64,000 bases of DNA from Clostridiaceae bacterium UBA6085 (GCA_002428605.1 DIXH01000025.1:12838-76837), one strand, 5' to 3'. Shown: positions 53,525-63,239, counted from the stretch's first letter. The notes: a model not told the origin generated them from the sequence alone. Numbers and translations: made by a program.

Positions 53525-53574
53525 TTCCAATTTTTTTTCGAATACTGTATAATTAATTTTTCTTGGCCTATAAT
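53525..53574 (+). promoter_or_regulatory. Promoter region of rho
   Basis: TTCCAA (53525-53530), 17-base spacer, TATAAT (53548-53553). A second TATAAT lies at 53569-53574. This leaves a leader of roughly 160-180 bases before rho, room for autogenous attenuation as known for rho in other bacteria. No clear leader ORF or hairpin was seen. Confidence 0.5.
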
Positions 53575-53738
53575 AAATAGTAGGGAAAGAAATTGTCCTT
53601 AGTACCAGCAAAAATTCAAATCGTAGATTCTATCGATCCGGTATGGATTGTCATTTTAGGTATCCAATCGTCTATACGTGTTCTCAAGATGGGAATCAAA
53701 ATAAATTCCGAAGTATAAGAAGTAAAGGAGTGATGTAT

Positions 53739-55223
53739 TTGCAGATTAATCTGGAAGAGCTGTCTCTCGTCGAATTAAGAGCGATTGCAAAGGAAAAGGG
53801 AATAAAGAACATCCAGAAATTCAGGAAGCATGAGCTTATGGATCTGGTAAAGGGTGCGGGAGTTGCAGCTGATGAAGCAGCATCAGTTGAAGAAGCGGCC
53901 ATAACAGCAGAAGAGAAACCGTCAGTATTGCCTGCTGACAATGCTGATGGTGGAAAGGAAACTGACGCCGCACCAAAAGCTGCGGAGCCTTCTGCAATAG
54001 TTGAGATCGCAAAGCCGGCTGCAGAAACCGTAAGAAGGATGCCGGACAGGGACTACGACAGGCAGGACAATGAGAAGAGGCAGAAGTATTCGAATGAGAC
54101 TGATGTAGTCGGCGTCCTGGAGATGCTTGAGATGAACAGCTTTGGTTTCCTGAGAGGCGAGAACTATCTCACAAGCCCCAGTGACGTATATGTCTCCCCG
54201 AGCCAGATAAGGAGATTCGACCTGAGGACAGGAGACCAGGTAAGAGGTTATGGAAGAAGCCCCAGGGAGGGAGAAAAGTTTTCTGCCCTTACCTTCATTG
54301 AGAAGATTAACGGAGAGGATCCTGAGAAGGCCGTCAGGCGACCTTTTTTCGACAGGCTGACACCAATTTATCCTGAAAAGAAGATCAAGCTTGAAGTTGA
54401 AGGTGAAGGCGACCTTACTACAAGGATAATGGATATTCTCAGCCCCATCGGAAAGGGCCAGAGAGGACTAATTGTCGCGCCGCCAAAAGCCGGCAAGACT
54501 ACAATAATGAAGAAGATTGCCCAGAACATTGTTGTTAACCATCCTGAGATAAAGCTTATAGTGCTTCTTATCGACGAACGTCCTGAAGAGGTCACTGACA
54601 TACAGAGAAGCGTGAACGGAGAGGTCATCTACTCGACATTTGACGAGGAACCGGACCACCACACGAAGGTTTCAAGGATGGTCCTTGAGAGGGCAAAGAG
54701 GATGGTCGAGCAGAAGCAGGATGTCGTTATCCTTATGGATTCCCTTACAAGGCTTGCAAGAGCATATAACCTTACTGTGAATCCTTCAGGCAGGACGCTT
54801 TCAGGCGGACTTGACCCGGCTGCTCTCATCATGCCGAAAAAGTTCTTCGGTGCAGCAAGGAACATGGAGGAGGGCGGAAGCCTGACCATACTTGCAACTG
54901 CCCTCGTTGAGACTGGTTCCAGGATGGATGACATGATCTTCGAGGAGTTCAAGGGAACAGGAAACATGGAGGTCCATCTCGACAGGAAGCTGCAGGAGAG
55001 AAGGGTTTTCCCGGCAATAGACATATACAAGTCTGGAACCAGGAAGGAGAAGGCTCTTCTCACAGAGGACGAGTACAACATCTCTCTTGGGCTCAGGCGC
55101 CAGATGTACAGGGATAGCAGCGTGGAGAAGGTAACTGAGGACCTTATCAAGCTTCTTTCAACTACAAAGAATAACAGGGAGTTTGTCGAGACCATAAAGA
55201 AGACAGGCGTATTCGATAAATAG
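53739..55223 (+). CDS. rho: Transcription termination factor Rho
   Basis: Hexameric RNA-dependent ATPase that ends transcription. An N-terminal SAP-like helical segment ([19 protein letters not shown]), then an acidic/alanine-rich insert (about 40-115) typical of high-GC and clostridial Rho, the cold-shock RNA-binding domain (about 115-185, with [25 protein letters not shown]), and the ATPase with Walker A Lys253 in [11 protein letters not shown] 53739 is eight bases after AAAGGAG and is preferred; ATG 53733 is only two bases from it. About 494 residues. A frame extending to 53643 has no ribosome-binding site. Confidence 0.96.
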   Translation: MQINLEELSLVELRAIAKEKGIKNIQKFRKHELMDLVKGAGVAADEAASVEEAAITAEEKPSVLPADNADGGKETDAAPKAAEPSAIVEIAKPAAETVRRMPDRDYDRQDNEKRQKYSNETDVVGVLEMLEMNSFGFLRGENYLTSPSDVYVSPSQIRRFDLRTGDQVRGYGRSPREGEKFSALTFIEKINGEDPEKAVRRPFFDRLTPIYPEKKIKLEVEGEGDLTTRIMDILSPIGKGQRGLIVAPPKAGKTTIMKKIAQNIVVNHPEIKLIVLLIDERPEEVTDIQRSVNGEVIYSTFDEEPDHHTKVSRMVLERAKRMVEQKQDVVILMDSLTRLARAYNLTVNPSGRTLSGGLDPAALIMPKKFFGAARNMEEGGSLTILATALVETGSRMDDMIFEEFKGTGNMEVHLDRKLQERRVFPAIDIYKSGTRKEKALLTEDEYNISLGLRRQMYRDSSVEKVTEDLIKLLSTTKNNREFVETIKKTGVFDK

Positions 55224-55226
55224 AAG

Positions 55227-55256
55227 AAGCCCGCAGCCTTGATGACTGCGGGCTTT
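55227..55256 (+). terminator. Terminator of rho
   Basis: AAGCCCGCAG (55227-55236) and CTGCGGGCTT (55246-55255) form a perfect 10-bp stem directly after the rho stop; the T run is short (TTTG). Confidence 0.8.
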
Positions 55257-55266
55257 GACCATACAA

Positions 55267-55290
55267 AAAAAGGACCCGAAGGTCCTTTTT
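55267..55290 (-). terminator. Terminator of rpmE (bidirectional)
   Basis: AAAAAGGACC-CGAA-GGTCCTTTTT: a 10-bp stem with a CGAA tetraloop and symmetrical A/T runs, between the convergent rho and rpmE genes. Confidence 0.92.
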
Positions 55291-55304
55291 AGGTTGTGAA
55301 AATC

Positions 55305-55517
55305 TTATTCTTCACTCTTGAGGTTGAATTTCTTCTTGAATCTGTCAACCCTACCGCCGACATCAACAATCTTCTGCTTTCCAGTGAAGAATGGATGGCA
55401 CTGGGAGCATATTTCCACCTTCAGCTCGTTCTTTACGGAACCAGTGGTGAAAGTGTTTCCACATGCGCACTTAACGACAACTTCAGAGTTGTACTTTGGA
55501 TGTATGCCTTCTTTCAA
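55305..55517 (-). CDS. rpmE: Ribosomal protein bL31, zinc-binding form
   Basis: Component of the 50S subunit, near the central protuberance bridge. The sequence starts [27 protein letters not shown] and holds two CxxC-type pairs (CACG and CSQC in [12 protein letters not shown]), so it is the C+ zinc-binding type. 70 residues when started at TTG 55517, eight bases after AAAGGTG and matching the family's KEGIHP opening; an upstream TTG at 55535 would add six residues. On the minus strand, opposed to rho. Confidence 0.95.
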   Translation of the reverse strand: MKEGIHPKYNSEVVVKCACGNTFTTGSVKNELKVEICSQCHPFFTGKQKIVDVGGRVDRFKKKFNLKSEE

Positions 55518-55621
55518 TTTTTTCACACCTTTCAAATACGGCCTTAAACCTTTTTAACTATTCAATTTTAGCATTGTCAATTGGTATAGTCAAGAATATT
55601 ATGGAATAGGTCTGACTCTCA

Positions 55622-55630
55622 TGCTATAAT
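55622..55630 (+). promoter_or_regulatory. Extended -10 promoter of the tdk operon
   Basis: TGCTATAAT (55622-55630), the same extended -10 form as at 47581. It lies about 34 bases before the tdk start and probably drives tdk through upp. Confidence 0.55.
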
Positions 55631-55663
55631 AGATGACGAAATATGGCAGGAGGGGAATTTTAT

Positions 55664-56281
55664 ATGGGTAAGCTTTATTTCAGGTATGGTGCCATGAATT
55701 CCGGAAAATCGACAAGCCTTATGCAAGTCGCCCACAACTACGAGGAAAGAGGCATGAAGGTAAAGATATTCAAGCCCATGATGGATTCCAAGGGTGGAGA
55801 GAAGCTGGTTTCAAGGCTTGGGGTCACACGGAATGCTGATTATGCTGTGAGGATCGATGACGACCTCTATGATGTTACTGAGAAGTGGGTACAGGAGGAA
55901 GGGAAGATCCACTGCATCCTTGTGGATGAAGTGCAGTTCCTTAAAAAGAATCAAATAGACCAGCTGCTGAAAGTGGCGGTCATACTGAACATTCCCGTGA
56001 TCTGCTACGGACTCAGGACGGATTTTCTGATGAACGGCTTTGAGGGAAGTGAAAGGCTTCTCCTACTGGCACACAGCATAGAGGAAATGAAGACGATATG
56101 CACCTGCGGAAAGAAGGCTCTTCTGAATGGCCGAAAGGTCAACGGCGAGTTTGTGTTCGAGGGCGAGCAGGTTGCCATAGACATGGGAGGAGAGGTTGAA
56201 TACCAGTCTCTCTGTCCGGAGTGCTACTTCAAGCTCAGGAAGAAGTACGAGGAAAAGAAAAGGAAAAAGGAGATCGGATGA
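55664..56281 (+). CDS. tdk: Thymidine kinase, type II
   Basis: Phosphorylates thymidine with ATP for salvage. P-loop GAMNSGKSTSLMQVAHN near residue 10, VDEVQFLKKNQ near 85, and a zinc ribbon formed by CTCGK and CPECYF. 205 residues. ATG 55664 follows GGAGGGG; a frame from ATG 55643 adds seven residues without a site. Its stop overlaps the start of the DUF1385 gene (ATGA). First gene of a long operon. Confidence 0.96.
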   Translation: MGKLYFRYGAMNSGKSTSLMQVAHNYEERGMKVKIFKPMMDSKGGEKLVSRLGVTRNADYAVRIDDDLYDVTEKWVQEEGKIHCILVDEVQFLKKNQIDQLLKVAVILNIPVICYGLRTDFLMNGFEGSERLLLLAHSIEEMKTICTCGKKALLNGRKVNGEFVFEGEQVAIDMGGEVEYQSLCPECYFKLRKKYEEKKRKKEIG

Positions 56282-57177
56282 GAAATGTCACGGTTGGCGG
56301 ACAAGCCGTCATAGAAGGCGTCATGATGAGGGGCGCAACTGGCATAGCTACAGCAGTAAGGACACCTGGAGGTGAGATTCTCGTTGAGAGGTCAAGCAAG
56401 GTGCCCCTGTCGAAAAAATACAGGTTCTTCAAGCTGCCTGTGGTAAGAGGCGCAGTGGCGCTTGTGGATTCAATGGCAATCGGAATGGAAAGCCTTAACT
56501 TTTCAGCATCTGTATTCGGCCAGGATGAAGAGCCGACAAGGTTCGAAAGATTCCTTAAGGACAGGTTCGGAGAAAAGGGTGAGAAGTTCCTGGAGTGGGT
56601 CACGGTGGCTGTGAGCCTTGCGATAGGGATATTCATATTTTTCATTGTACCTACGCTTATCACAGGACTACTGAAGTCCAGAGGGCTATCGAACCTGGGA
56701 CTTAATCTCGTTGAAGCGGTCCTAAGGATATCGATATTCATTGGATATATTGTTGGAATAAGCATGATGAAGGACATATACAGGGTATTCCAATACCACG
56801 GTGCAGAGCACAAGGCCATCGCCTGCTATGAGCAGGAGCTGCCGCTTACTGTGGAGAATGTCAGGTCGTGCACCAGATATCATGAGAGGTGCGGAACGAA
56901 CTTCATGTTCCTTGTAATGGCAGTAAGTATTTTCATTTTCTCTTTCACCGGCTGGACGACACCGCTGATGAGGATAGGTATGAGGCTGGCTTTGCTTCCT
57001 CTGGTTTCAGGGGTCACCTATGAGATAATAAGGTGGCTTGGGAAAGGAAGCGGACCGCTCCGGGATATCATCGCATATCCTGGTATGATGCTTCAGAGGC
57101 TGACGACGAAGGAGCCAACCGACGACATGATCGAGGTCGGGATAAGGGCCCTGATGGAAGCTGAGGGATTGAACTGA
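56278..57177 (+). CDS. DUF1385-family membrane protein
   Basis: A 299-residue membrane protein of unknown function, conserved beside prmC and prfA in Firmicutes. It opens VTVGGQAVIEGVMMRGATGIATAVRTPGG, the characteristic motif, followed by about four helices (115-140, 150-170, 205-230 and 235-260) with FQYHGAEHKAIACYEQ between. The HGAEHK and an HERCGTNF motif are conserved polar sites in membrane context, suggesting catalysis or metal binding. ATG 56278 overlaps the tdk stop, with AAAGGAG upstream. Confidence 0.9.
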   Translation: MRNVTVGGQAVIEGVMMRGATGIATAVRTPGGEILVERSSKVPLSKKYRFFKLPVVRGAVALVDSMAIGMESLNFSASVFGQDEEPTRFERFLKDRFGEKGEKFLEWVTVAVSLAIGIFIFFIVPTLITGLLKSRGLSNLGLNLVEAVLRISIFIGYIVGISMMKDIYRVFQYHGAEHKAIACYEQELPLTVENVRSCTRYHERCGTNFMFLVMAVSIFIFSFTGWTTPLMRIGMRLALLPLVSGVTYEIIRWLGKGSGPLRDIIAYPGMMLQRLTTKEPTDDMIEVGIRALMEAEGLN

Positions 57178-57178
57178 T

Positions 57179-58030
57179 ATGGCAACTTTAGGTCAAATGT
57201 TATCGTGGGCAGCTAAGGAGATCGAATCCTCAAGTGAGACCCCCATGCTGGATGCGAGGGTCATCCTCGCCCATGTACTTGGGAAGGATCCGGTCTATGT
57301 GATGACTGAGAGAGATGTCGTATTGCCAAGAGCCCATGAATGGGTGTACAGGGATGCGATAGAGAGAAGGAAGAAAGGGACTCCGATTGCCTATATAACC
57401 GGTATGAAGGAGTTCATGGGGATGGATTTCAGGGTCTCTCTATCAGTTCTTATCCCAAGGGCGGATACTGAGGTGCTGGTGGAAAAGGCCATAGAAATAC
57501 TGAAATCAAGGAAAGAAGCGAAGGTGCTCGACCTCTGCTGCGGTTCAGGTGCCATCGGGCTTTCCATAGCAAAATTCATAGGTGGAGCACATGTGGTGCT
57601 TGCAGACATTAGCAAGGAAGCCATAGGTGTATCTAAGGAGAATGCCGTCATGCATGGCCTTGATGAAAGGGTCGATTTCGTCGTTTCGGACCTGTTTGAA
57701 GGAATCAGTGGAAGCTTCGATGTGATAGCTTCAAATCCTCCCTACATTTCCGGAAAGGACATGGAGAAGCTGCCGAAGGACGTGGCGGACTTTGAGCCGC
57801 ACGGCGCGCTTTACGGAGGCGAAGACGGACTGGACTTCTACAGGAAAATTACGGAGAATGCGATTTCCCGCCTGAATAGTGGCGGGGTGCTGATATTTGA
57901 GATCGGATACGATCAGGGTGATGAGGTCATGGATATAATGAAGAGGAACGGATTCAAAGGAATACAGCTTTTGAGGGACCTGTCGGGCAGACCGAGGGTT
58001 GTTTTCGGCGAGCTGGTTCCGGAAACGTAG
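57179..58030 (+). CDS. prmC: Release factor glutamine methyltransferase
   Basis: Methylates the glutamine of the GGQ motif in release factors, using S-adenosylmethionine. Helical N-terminal domain about 1-85; Rossmann methyltransferase with VLDLCCGSGAIGLSIAK near 120 and the substrate-glutamine motif NPPY at 186-189. 283 residues. It starts two bases after the DUF1385 stop; its natural substrate gene prfA follows 51 bases downstream. Confidence 0.96.
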   Translation: MATLGQMLSWAAKEIESSSETPMLDARVILAHVLGKDPVYVMTERDVVLPRAHEWVYRDAIERRKKGTPIAYITGMKEFMGMDFRVSLSVLIPRADTEVLVEKAIEILKSRKEAKVLDLCCGSGAIGLSIAKFIGGAHVVLADISKEAIGVSKENAVMHGLDERVDFVVSDLFEGISGSFDVIASNPPYISGKDMEKLPKDVADFEPHGALYGGEDGLDFYRKITENAISRLNSGGVLIFEIGYDQGDEVMDIMKRNGFKGIQLLRDLSGRPRVVFGELVPET

Positions 58031-58081
58031 CTGACCTTTCTTGAACATCTGAAAATAACAATATGATAGGAGAGTAAGGAA

Positions 58082-59161
58082 ATGCTTGAAAGATTGAATT
58101 TTGTAGAAGGTAAATATGAGGAGCTGACGCTGAGGATTAGCGATCCTTCAGTTATGGCCAACCAGACTGAGTGGCAGAGGCTTGTAAAGGAGCACGCGGA
58201 GCTCCAGAATGTCGTCACGATGTACAGGGAGTACAAGCATCTGGAGCAGGAGCTCGCAATGAACATGGACATGCTCGAGATCGAGGATGACCAGGAGATG
58301 CGTGAGATGATCCAGGAAGAGATGAAGAGCAACAGGGAAGGAATGCAGAAGATAGAGAGCGACCTTCAGATAATGCTGCTTCCGAAGGACCCGAATGACG
58401 ACAAGAACGTATTCGTTGAGATCAGAGGTGGAGCTGGAGGTGACGAGGCTGCGCTGTTTTCATACAACCTCTTCAGGATGTACTCAAAATATGCTGAGTC
58501 CAAGAGATGGAAGGTAGAGGTGATGAGCCTCAATGAGACCGACATCGGCGGATATAAGGAAGTGGTTTTCCTGTTAAAGGGCCAGGGAGCATACTCGCAG
58601 CTCAAGTATGAATCCGGCGTCCACAGGGTTCAGAGGGTTCCAGACACTGAATCAAGCGGAAGGGTCCATACCTCAACCGCTACTGTAGCGGTTCTGCCTG
58701 AGGTCGATGAAGTTGATGTCCAGATTGACCCCAACGACCTGAGGATCGACGTATACAGGTCCTCAGGAAACGGAGGACAGTCGGTCAATACTACAGACTC
58801 GGCAGTCAGGGTCACGCATATTCCATCAGGATTGGTGGTTGCCGTCCAGGATGAGAAATCCCAGCTCAAGAACAAGGACAAGGCCATAAGCATACTGAGG
58901 TCGAGACTTTTCGAGAGAGCAGAGCAGGAAAGGGCCAAGGGCATAGCTGACGAGAGGAAGAGCCAGGTCGGAACAGGAGACAGGTCGGAGAGGATAAGGA
59001 CTTACAACTATCCTCAGGGAAGGGTCACGGACCACAGAATCAACCTGACTCTTTACAAGCTCGATACCTTCATGAACGGAGATATCGAAGAGATGATAAG
59101 CGCGCTGATAAACTATGACCAGGCTGAGAAGCTTAAGGCCATGGGGGACAGGGACAACTGA
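58082..59161 (+). CDS. prfA: Peptide chain release factor 1
   Basis: Terminates translation at UAA and UAG. Stop-codon recognition by domain 2 with the P-x-T motif region ([23 protein letters not shown]). The catalytic GGQ is at 231-233 in SGNGGQSVN. 359 residues. SD AGGAGAG precedes ATG 58082. Relevant to the in-frame TAG at 8161: a normal RF1 gene is present, so UAG is read as stop. Confidence 0.98.
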   Translation: MLERLNFVEGKYEELTLRISDPSVMANQTEWQRLVKEHAELQNVVTMYREYKHLEQELAMNMDMLEIEDDQEMREMIQEEMKSNREGMQKIESDLQIMLLPKDPNDDKNVFVEIRGGAGGDEAALFSYNLFRMYSKYAESKRWKVEVMSLNETDIGGYKEVVFLLKGQGAYSQLKYESGVHRVQRVPDTESSGRVHTSTATVAVLPEVDEVDVQIDPNDLRIDVYRSSGNGGQSVNTTDSAVRVTHIPSGLVVAVQDEKSQLKNKDKAISILRSRLFERAEQERAKGIADERKSQVGTGDRSERIRTYNYPQGRVTDHRINLTLYKLDTFMNGDIEEMISALINYDQAEKLKAMGDRDN

Positions 59162-59186
59162 TTGAGCCCTGTCTGTGGAGATACTT

Positions 59187-60254
59187 ATGGAAACAATTAA
59201 GGTCAGGATAACTGAAGACATGGAACCTGCTGAGAGGGAACGCCTTCTTGAGGCTGCGGCAGAGGTCCTGAGACAAGGCGGCACAGTTGCATTCCCAACA
59301 GAGACTGTATATGGGCTAGGGGCAGACGCACTGGACCCGGATGCGGTTGAAGGCATATTCAGGGCAAAGGGCAGACCTCAGGATAATCCGCTGATCATCC
59401 ACGTTTCAGACAGGAACCTAGAGGAATATGCTGAGAATGTTCCACTGAAAGCCAGGGAGCTCATGGACAGATACTGGCCGGGCCCTCTGACTGTGATCCT
59501 CATGAAGAAGGACATTGTCCCTGAAAAGACTAGTGCAGGGCTTGCTACCATAGGCATAAGGATGCCGGACGAGCCGCTGGCCCTTGAAATCATACGAAGG
59601 CTCGGAAGGCCGGTTGCCGCACCGTCAGCCAACATATCGGGGCGGCCAAGCCCCACCACCTATGAGAGATGCATTGAGGACCTTGACGGCAAGGTCGATA
59701 TGATCATCGGGGGTGGCAGGAGCACAGTAGGCCTGGAGTCAACAATCGTTGATTATACGGTTGTACCGCCCAGGGTACTGAGGCCTGGCGGAGTAACCCT
59801 CGAGATGCTGAATGAGGTGGACCCTTCCATCGAATACATGGAATCCTTCACAAGGGCAGCCTCAGATGAAGGTCCCAAGGCTCCGGGAATGAAATACAGG
59901 CATTATTCACCCAAGGCACCCATAATCATAATAAAGGGTGAAAAGAACAAAGTTGTTGAAAAAATCAGGATGCTGGTGCAGAATTATATGAGGGAAGGAA
60001 AGAAGGCAGGTATACTTGCCCCATCCCAACGGTCATCTGATTATGTCTTCGATGACATAAGAGCGGTCTTCATAGGAATGGGCAGTGAAGACAAGCCGCA
60101 CGAAAATGCGAGGCTCCTCTTTGAGGCTCTGAGGTCCTTCGACGACTTGGGATGTGACATCATCCTATCTGAAGCTGTAAAGGAAGAAGGACTTGGCGCT
60201 GCCGTCATGAACCGGCTTTCAAAGGCTGCGGGATTCAACATTATAGAGGTGTAA
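59187..60254 (+). CDS. Threonylcarbamoyl-AMP synthase (Sua5/TsaC type)
   Basis: First enzyme of t6A tRNA modification: makes threonylcarbamoyl-AMP from threonine, bicarbonate and ATP. YrdC domain about 15-205, with GGTVAFPTETVYGLGADAL and APSANISGRPSPT; a C-terminal Sua5 domain (about 215-350), joined by PKAPGMKYRHYSPKAP. At about 355 residues it is the long, Sua5 form. ATG 59187 follows GGAGA; a frame from 59175 includes the site itself. Confidence 0.95.
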   Translation: METIKVRITEDMEPAERERLLEAAAEVLRQGGTVAFPTETVYGLGADALDPDAVEGIFRAKGRPQDNPLIIHVSDRNLEEYAENVPLKARELMDRYWPGPLTVILMKKDIVPEKTSAGLATIGIRMPDEPLALEIIRRLGRPVAAPSANISGRPSPTTYERCIEDLDGKVDMIIGGGRSTVGLESTIVDYTVVPPRVLRPGGVTLEMLNEVDPSIEYMESFTRAASDEGPKAPGMKYRHYSPKAPIIIIKGEKNKVVEKIRMLVQNYMREGKKAGILAPSQRSSDYVFDDIRAVFIGMGSEDKPHENARLLFEALRSFDDLGCDIILSEAVKEEGLGAAVMNRLSKAAGFNIIEV

Positions 60255-60258
60255 AACC

Positions 60259-60684
60259 ATGAAAGTACTCTTTGTCTGTACCGGAAACACATGCAGAAGT
60301 CCGATGGCAGAGGTGATCTTCAACGAAATGTACAAGGATCACCACGCCGAATCAAGGGGTCTCCATGCAAGAAATGGAGACAGGATAGAGGCTAATGCGC
60401 TCAGCGTGCTGAAAAGGGAGTATGGCTTCGATGAAAAGAGGAAAGCCAAGCAGGTAACCTTATCGGACATCAATGAGGCAGACCTTGTCATTGCAATGAC
60501 TGAAGCCCACAAGCGGGAGCTGTCAGATATTTATGGAATGGACAAGGTGAGGACATTGAAGGAGCTTGCAGGGTCAAGGGGTGACATACTGGATCCCTAC
60601 GGTATGGACGAATTCGTCTACCGGCGTGTATTCAGCGAAATAAGGGAATTGCTTGAGCAAATACGAATATTCAGGGAGGAATGA
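60259..60684 (+). CDS. ywlE: Low-molecular-weight phosphatase, YwlE-type protein arginine phosphatase
   Basis: Phosphatase with the CxxxxxR loop Cys7-Thr-Gly-Asn-Thr-Cys-Arg13 at the N-terminus. In B. subtilis YwlE the Thr at position 11 selects phosphoarginine over phosphotyrosine, and the same Thr11 occurs here. The general-acid Asp is in GDILDPYGMDE near 116. 141 residues. It starts four bases after the tsaC stop and overlaps nothing; rpiB follows at once. The arginine kinase McsB is not in the window. Confidence 0.9.
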   Translation: MKVLFVCTGNTCRSPMAEVIFNEMYKDHHAESRGLHARNGDRIEANALSVLKREYGFDEKRKAKQVTLSDINEADLVIAMTEAHKRELSDIYGMDKVRTLKELAGSRGDILDPYGMDEFVYRRVFSEIRELLEQIRIFREE

Positions 60685-60685
60685 A

Positions 60686-61129
60686 ATGAAGATAGCAATT
60701 GGAGCGGACCATGGTGGAGTTAACCTCAAGGCCAAGGTGGCCGACCATTTAAGGTCAAAGAGCATTGAGGTAGTTGATTTTGGCACATTCAATCAGGATT
60801 CCATAGATTATCCTGATGTATCAGAAAAGGTAGGGGTAGCTGTAAGAAACGGTGAATTTGATTTCGGAATACTTATTTGCGGAACCGGGATAGGTATCGG
60901 CATAGCAGCGAACAAGATCTCTGGCATCAGAGCTGCGCTTTGTCACGACACATTCAGCGCGACGGCATCCAGACAGCACAATGACGCCAATATCCTCTGC
61001 ATGGGTGAAAGGGTCATCGGACCGGGACTTGCGCTTGATATAGTCGACGCATTCTTAGCTGCAGAATTTCTAGGCGGAAGGCATGCGACAAGGGTAGAGA
61101 AGATTAACGGACTTGAGGGCAAATATTGA
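60686..61129 (+). CDS. rpiB: Ribose-5-phosphate isomerase B
   Basis: Interconverts ribose-5-phosphate and ribulose-5-phosphate, by the LacAB/RpiB fold. It opens [15 protein letters not shown], with the catalytic cysteine in [15 protein letters not shown] and a base in [11 protein letters not shown]. 147 residues. ATG 60686 follows GGGAGG, one base after the ywlE stop. In the same operon as upp, both serving ribose/nucleotide metabolism. Confidence 0.95.
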   Translation: MKIAIGADHGGVNLKAKVADHLRSKSIEVVDFGTFNQDSIDYPDVSEKVGVAVRNGEFDFGILICGTGIGIGIAANKISGIRAALCHDTFSATASRQHNDANILCMGERVIGPGLALDIVDAFLAAEFLGGRHATRVEKINGLEGKY

Positions 61130-61146
61130 TTACAAGGGAGATTGAG

Positions 61147-61776
61147 ATGAGCAGAGTAACTGAGATAAAACATCCACTGATACTACACAAGCTGGCAATA
61201 ATAAGGGACAAGAACACAGGATCCAAGGACTTCAGGGAGCTTCTCGAAGAGATAGCTACACTTATGGCCTATGAGGTCACCAGGGACATGGCAGTTGAGG
61301 ACGTACAGGTAGAAACCCCGGTAGCCATGGCAACCTGCAAGATGCTTGCAGGAAAGAAGCTGGCGATCGTCCCGATACTTAGGGCAGGAATGGGCATGGT
61401 GGATGGAATACTTAAGCTTATTCCGGCTGCAAAGGTTGGCCATATAGGCCTCTACAGGAACGAGGAGACTCTTCAGCCGGTAGAGTACTTCTGCAAGCTT
61501 CCAAAGGATATCGAGGAAAGGGAAGTTATTGTTGTCGACCCTATGCTTGCAACAGGCGGTTCGGCAGCTGATGCCATTACACTGCTCAAGAAGAGAGGCG
61601 CAACCAACATCAAGTTCGTCGGACTTGTAGCGGCACCTGAAGGAGTTGCTCATCTTACGAGTGTACATCCTGATGTGGACATATTCGTCGCAGCCATAGA
61701 CGAGAAGCTTAATGAGAAGGGCTATATCGTCCCTGGTCTAGGTGATGCAGGAGACAGGCTTTTCGGAACAAAATAG
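61147..61776 (+). CDS. upp: Uracil phosphoribosyltransferase
   Basis: Salvages uracil to UMP with PRPP. The PRPP site is [23 protein letters not shown], and the uracil site is near the C-terminus in [16 protein letters not shown]. 209 residues. ATG 61147 follows AGGGAG. Last gene of the tdk operon before a terminator. Confidence 0.97.
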   Translation: MSRVTEIKHPLILHKLAIIRDKNTGSKDFRELLEEIATLMAYEVTRDMAVEDVQVETPVAMATCKMLAGKKLAIVPILRAGMGMVDGILKLIPAAKVGHIGLYRNEETLQPVEYFCKLPKDIEEREVIVVDPMLATGGSAADAITLLKKRGATNIKFVGLVAAPEGVAHLTSVHPDVDIFVAAIDEKLNEKGYIVPGLGDAGDRLFGTK

Positions 61777-61784
61777 CACAAAGG

Positions 61785-61814
61785 ATATACACTTCAAGGA
61801 GTGTATATTTTTTT
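61785..61814 (+). terminator. Terminator after upp
   Basis: ATATACACT (61785-61793), loop TCAAGG, AGTGTATAT (61800-61808), with T residues to 61814. It lies just ahead of the wecB ribosome-binding site. Confidence 0.85.
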
Positions 61815-61826
61815 AAAGGAGAAAAT

Positions 61827-62969
61827 ATGATCAGAGTCATGAGCGTGTTCGGGACCAGGCCTGAAGCCATCAAGATGGCTCCTCTGCTGCTTGAGATGAA
61901 GAAACGCAGGGAATTTGAATCCATAGTTGCGCTCACTGGACAACACAGGGAGCTATTGAAGAATGTCCTCAGCGATTTCAATATCGGATGGGATTTCGAT
62001 CTGGACCTTATGCAGGGATCCCAGACACTGGCCCACATCACAACCTCAGTCCTTGAGGGGATGTCCGGGATAATCTCAAGTGTGAAGCCGGATATCGTTC
62101 TCGTCCACGGAGACACTACCACAAGCTTCGCGGGGGCGCTCGCAGCATTCTATGAGAAGACACCGGTCGGGCATGTTGAGGCGGGTCTCAGGACCCATGA
62201 CAAGTATGCCCCGTATCCCGAGGAGATGAACAGGACACTTACATCGAAGCTCGCTGACCTGCACTTCGCTCCAACAGACGGTGCGGAAGATAACCTGCTC
62301 AAGGAAGGGATTCCAATATCCGGAATATTCGTCACAGGCAATACTGTAATTGATGCCCTTAAGACCACAGTCAGCAGTGATTACAGGTTTGAAGACGAGT
62401 TGCTTAAGAAGGTGGATCTCGCAAAGGACATCATAATGGTGACGGCGCACAGGAGAGAGAACCTTGAACATGGTATCCATGACATCTCGATGGCACTCAA
62501 GGTCCTTGCTGAAAGGAAGGATGTTGAGATCGTGTATCTTGTGCATCCGAATCCAAAGATCAGACAGGAAGCAGAGAAGGTGCTCAAGGGAACGGAGAGG
62601 GTGCATCTTCTGGGTGCACTTGGAACCCGGGAGACGCACAATCTTATGGCAAGGTCCAAGCTTATACTCACAGACTCGGGAGGCATTCAGGAAGAAGCAC
62701 CATATCTCGGAAAACCTGTGCTTGTCTTAAGGGATGTCACAGAGAGGCCTGAGGCTGTTGAAGCGGGAGTTGTGAGGCTTGTGGGCACTGACACCCAGAG
62801 GATCATAAAAGAAGCCACAAGGCTTCTGGACGACCAGAAGGCCTATGCTGAAATGGCGAAGGGCGGAAGCCCTTATGGTGACGGAAGGGCATCCGGAAGG
62901 ATACTTGATGCGATTTTGACTTATTTCGGAATTGAAACTTCCTTCGAAAGATTTACCTGTGAAAAGTGA
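61827..62969 (+). CDS. wecB: UDP-N-acetylglucosamine 2-epimerase (non-hydrolysing)
   Basis: Interconverts UDP-GlcNAc and UDP-ManNAc for cell-surface polymers. It opens VMSVFGTRPEAIKMAPLL, with LTGQHREL near 38, HGDTTTSFAGALAAF near 95, HVEAGLRT near 115, and VTAHRRENLEHG near 210; the ending DSGGIQEEAPYLGKPVLVLRDVTERPE is intact. 380 residues. AAAGGAG precedes ATG 61827. Confidence 0.97.
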   Translation: MIRVMSVFGTRPEAIKMAPLLLEMKKRREFESIVALTGQHRELLKNVLSDFNIGWDFDLDLMQGSQTLAHITTSVLEGMSGIISSVKPDIVLVHGDTTTSFAGALAAFYEKTPVGHVEAGLRTHDKYAPYPEEMNRTLTSKLADLHFAPTDGAEDNLLKEGIPISGIFVTGNTVIDALKTTVSSDYRFEDELLKKVDLAKDIIMVTAHRRENLEHGIHDISMALKVLAERKDVEIVYLVHPNPKIRQEAEKVLKGTERVHLLGALGTRETHNLMARSKLILTDSGGIQEEAPYLGKPVLVLRDVTERPEAVEAGVVRLVGTDTQRIIKEATRLLDDQKAYAEMAKGGSPYGDGRASGRILDAILTYFGIETSFERFTCEK

Positions 62970-63040
62970 AGAGCATCAAGGAATTACGGCGGTCTGAGCC
63001 GAAACTTCCGCTTGTTTGCGCTGTTTTGTTCATTTTTTGC

Positions 63041-63069
63041 TTGAAATCTTTATAAAAGCAAAGTATACT
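63041..63069 (+). promoter_or_regulatory. Promoter of tRNA-Tyr
   Basis: TTGAAA (63041-63046), 17-base spacer, TATACT (63064-63069), about 34 bases before the mature tRNA. Confidence 0.6.
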
Positions 63070-63102
63070 AATACTTGTCGGTTCTGAAGGACCGGCAAAC
63101 AG

Positions 63103-63187
63103 GGAGGAGTTCCCGAGTGGCCAAAGGGGGCAGACTGTAAATCTGTTGCTTTCAGCTTCAGTGGTTCGAATCCACTCTCCTCCACCA
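63103..63187 (+). tRNA. tRNA-Tyr (GTA anticodon)
   Basis: The acceptor stem GGAGGAG (63103-63109) pairs with CTCCTCC (63177-63183), followed by discriminator A and encoded CCA (63185-63187). The anticodon GTA lies at 63137-63139 in the loop CTGTAAA; the T arm is AGTGG-TTCGAAT-CCACT. The long variable arm is that of a class II tRNA, as tRNA-Tyr is in bacteria. 85 bases. Confidence 0.97.
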
Positions 63188-63191
63188 TAGC

Positions 63192-63239
63192 GTCAACTGC
63201 AGTTGACAAGAAGACCACCTCGTTTCGGGGTGGTCTTTT
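63192..63239 (+). terminator. Palindrome and terminator after tRNA-Tyr
   Basis: GTCAACTGCAGTTGAC (63192-63207) is a perfect 16-bp palindrome. It is followed by AAGACCACC (63211-63219), a GTTTC-type loop and GGTGGTCTTTT ending at 63239, an intrinsic terminator. The first element may be a processing or protein site. Confidence 0.85.

Noticed and set aside
53643..53738. N-terminal extension of Rho from an upstream ATG
   Set aside because: No ribosome-binding site before 53643, and the added residues do not resemble Rho; AAAGGAG at 53724-53730 points to TTG 53739 (or ATG 53733).
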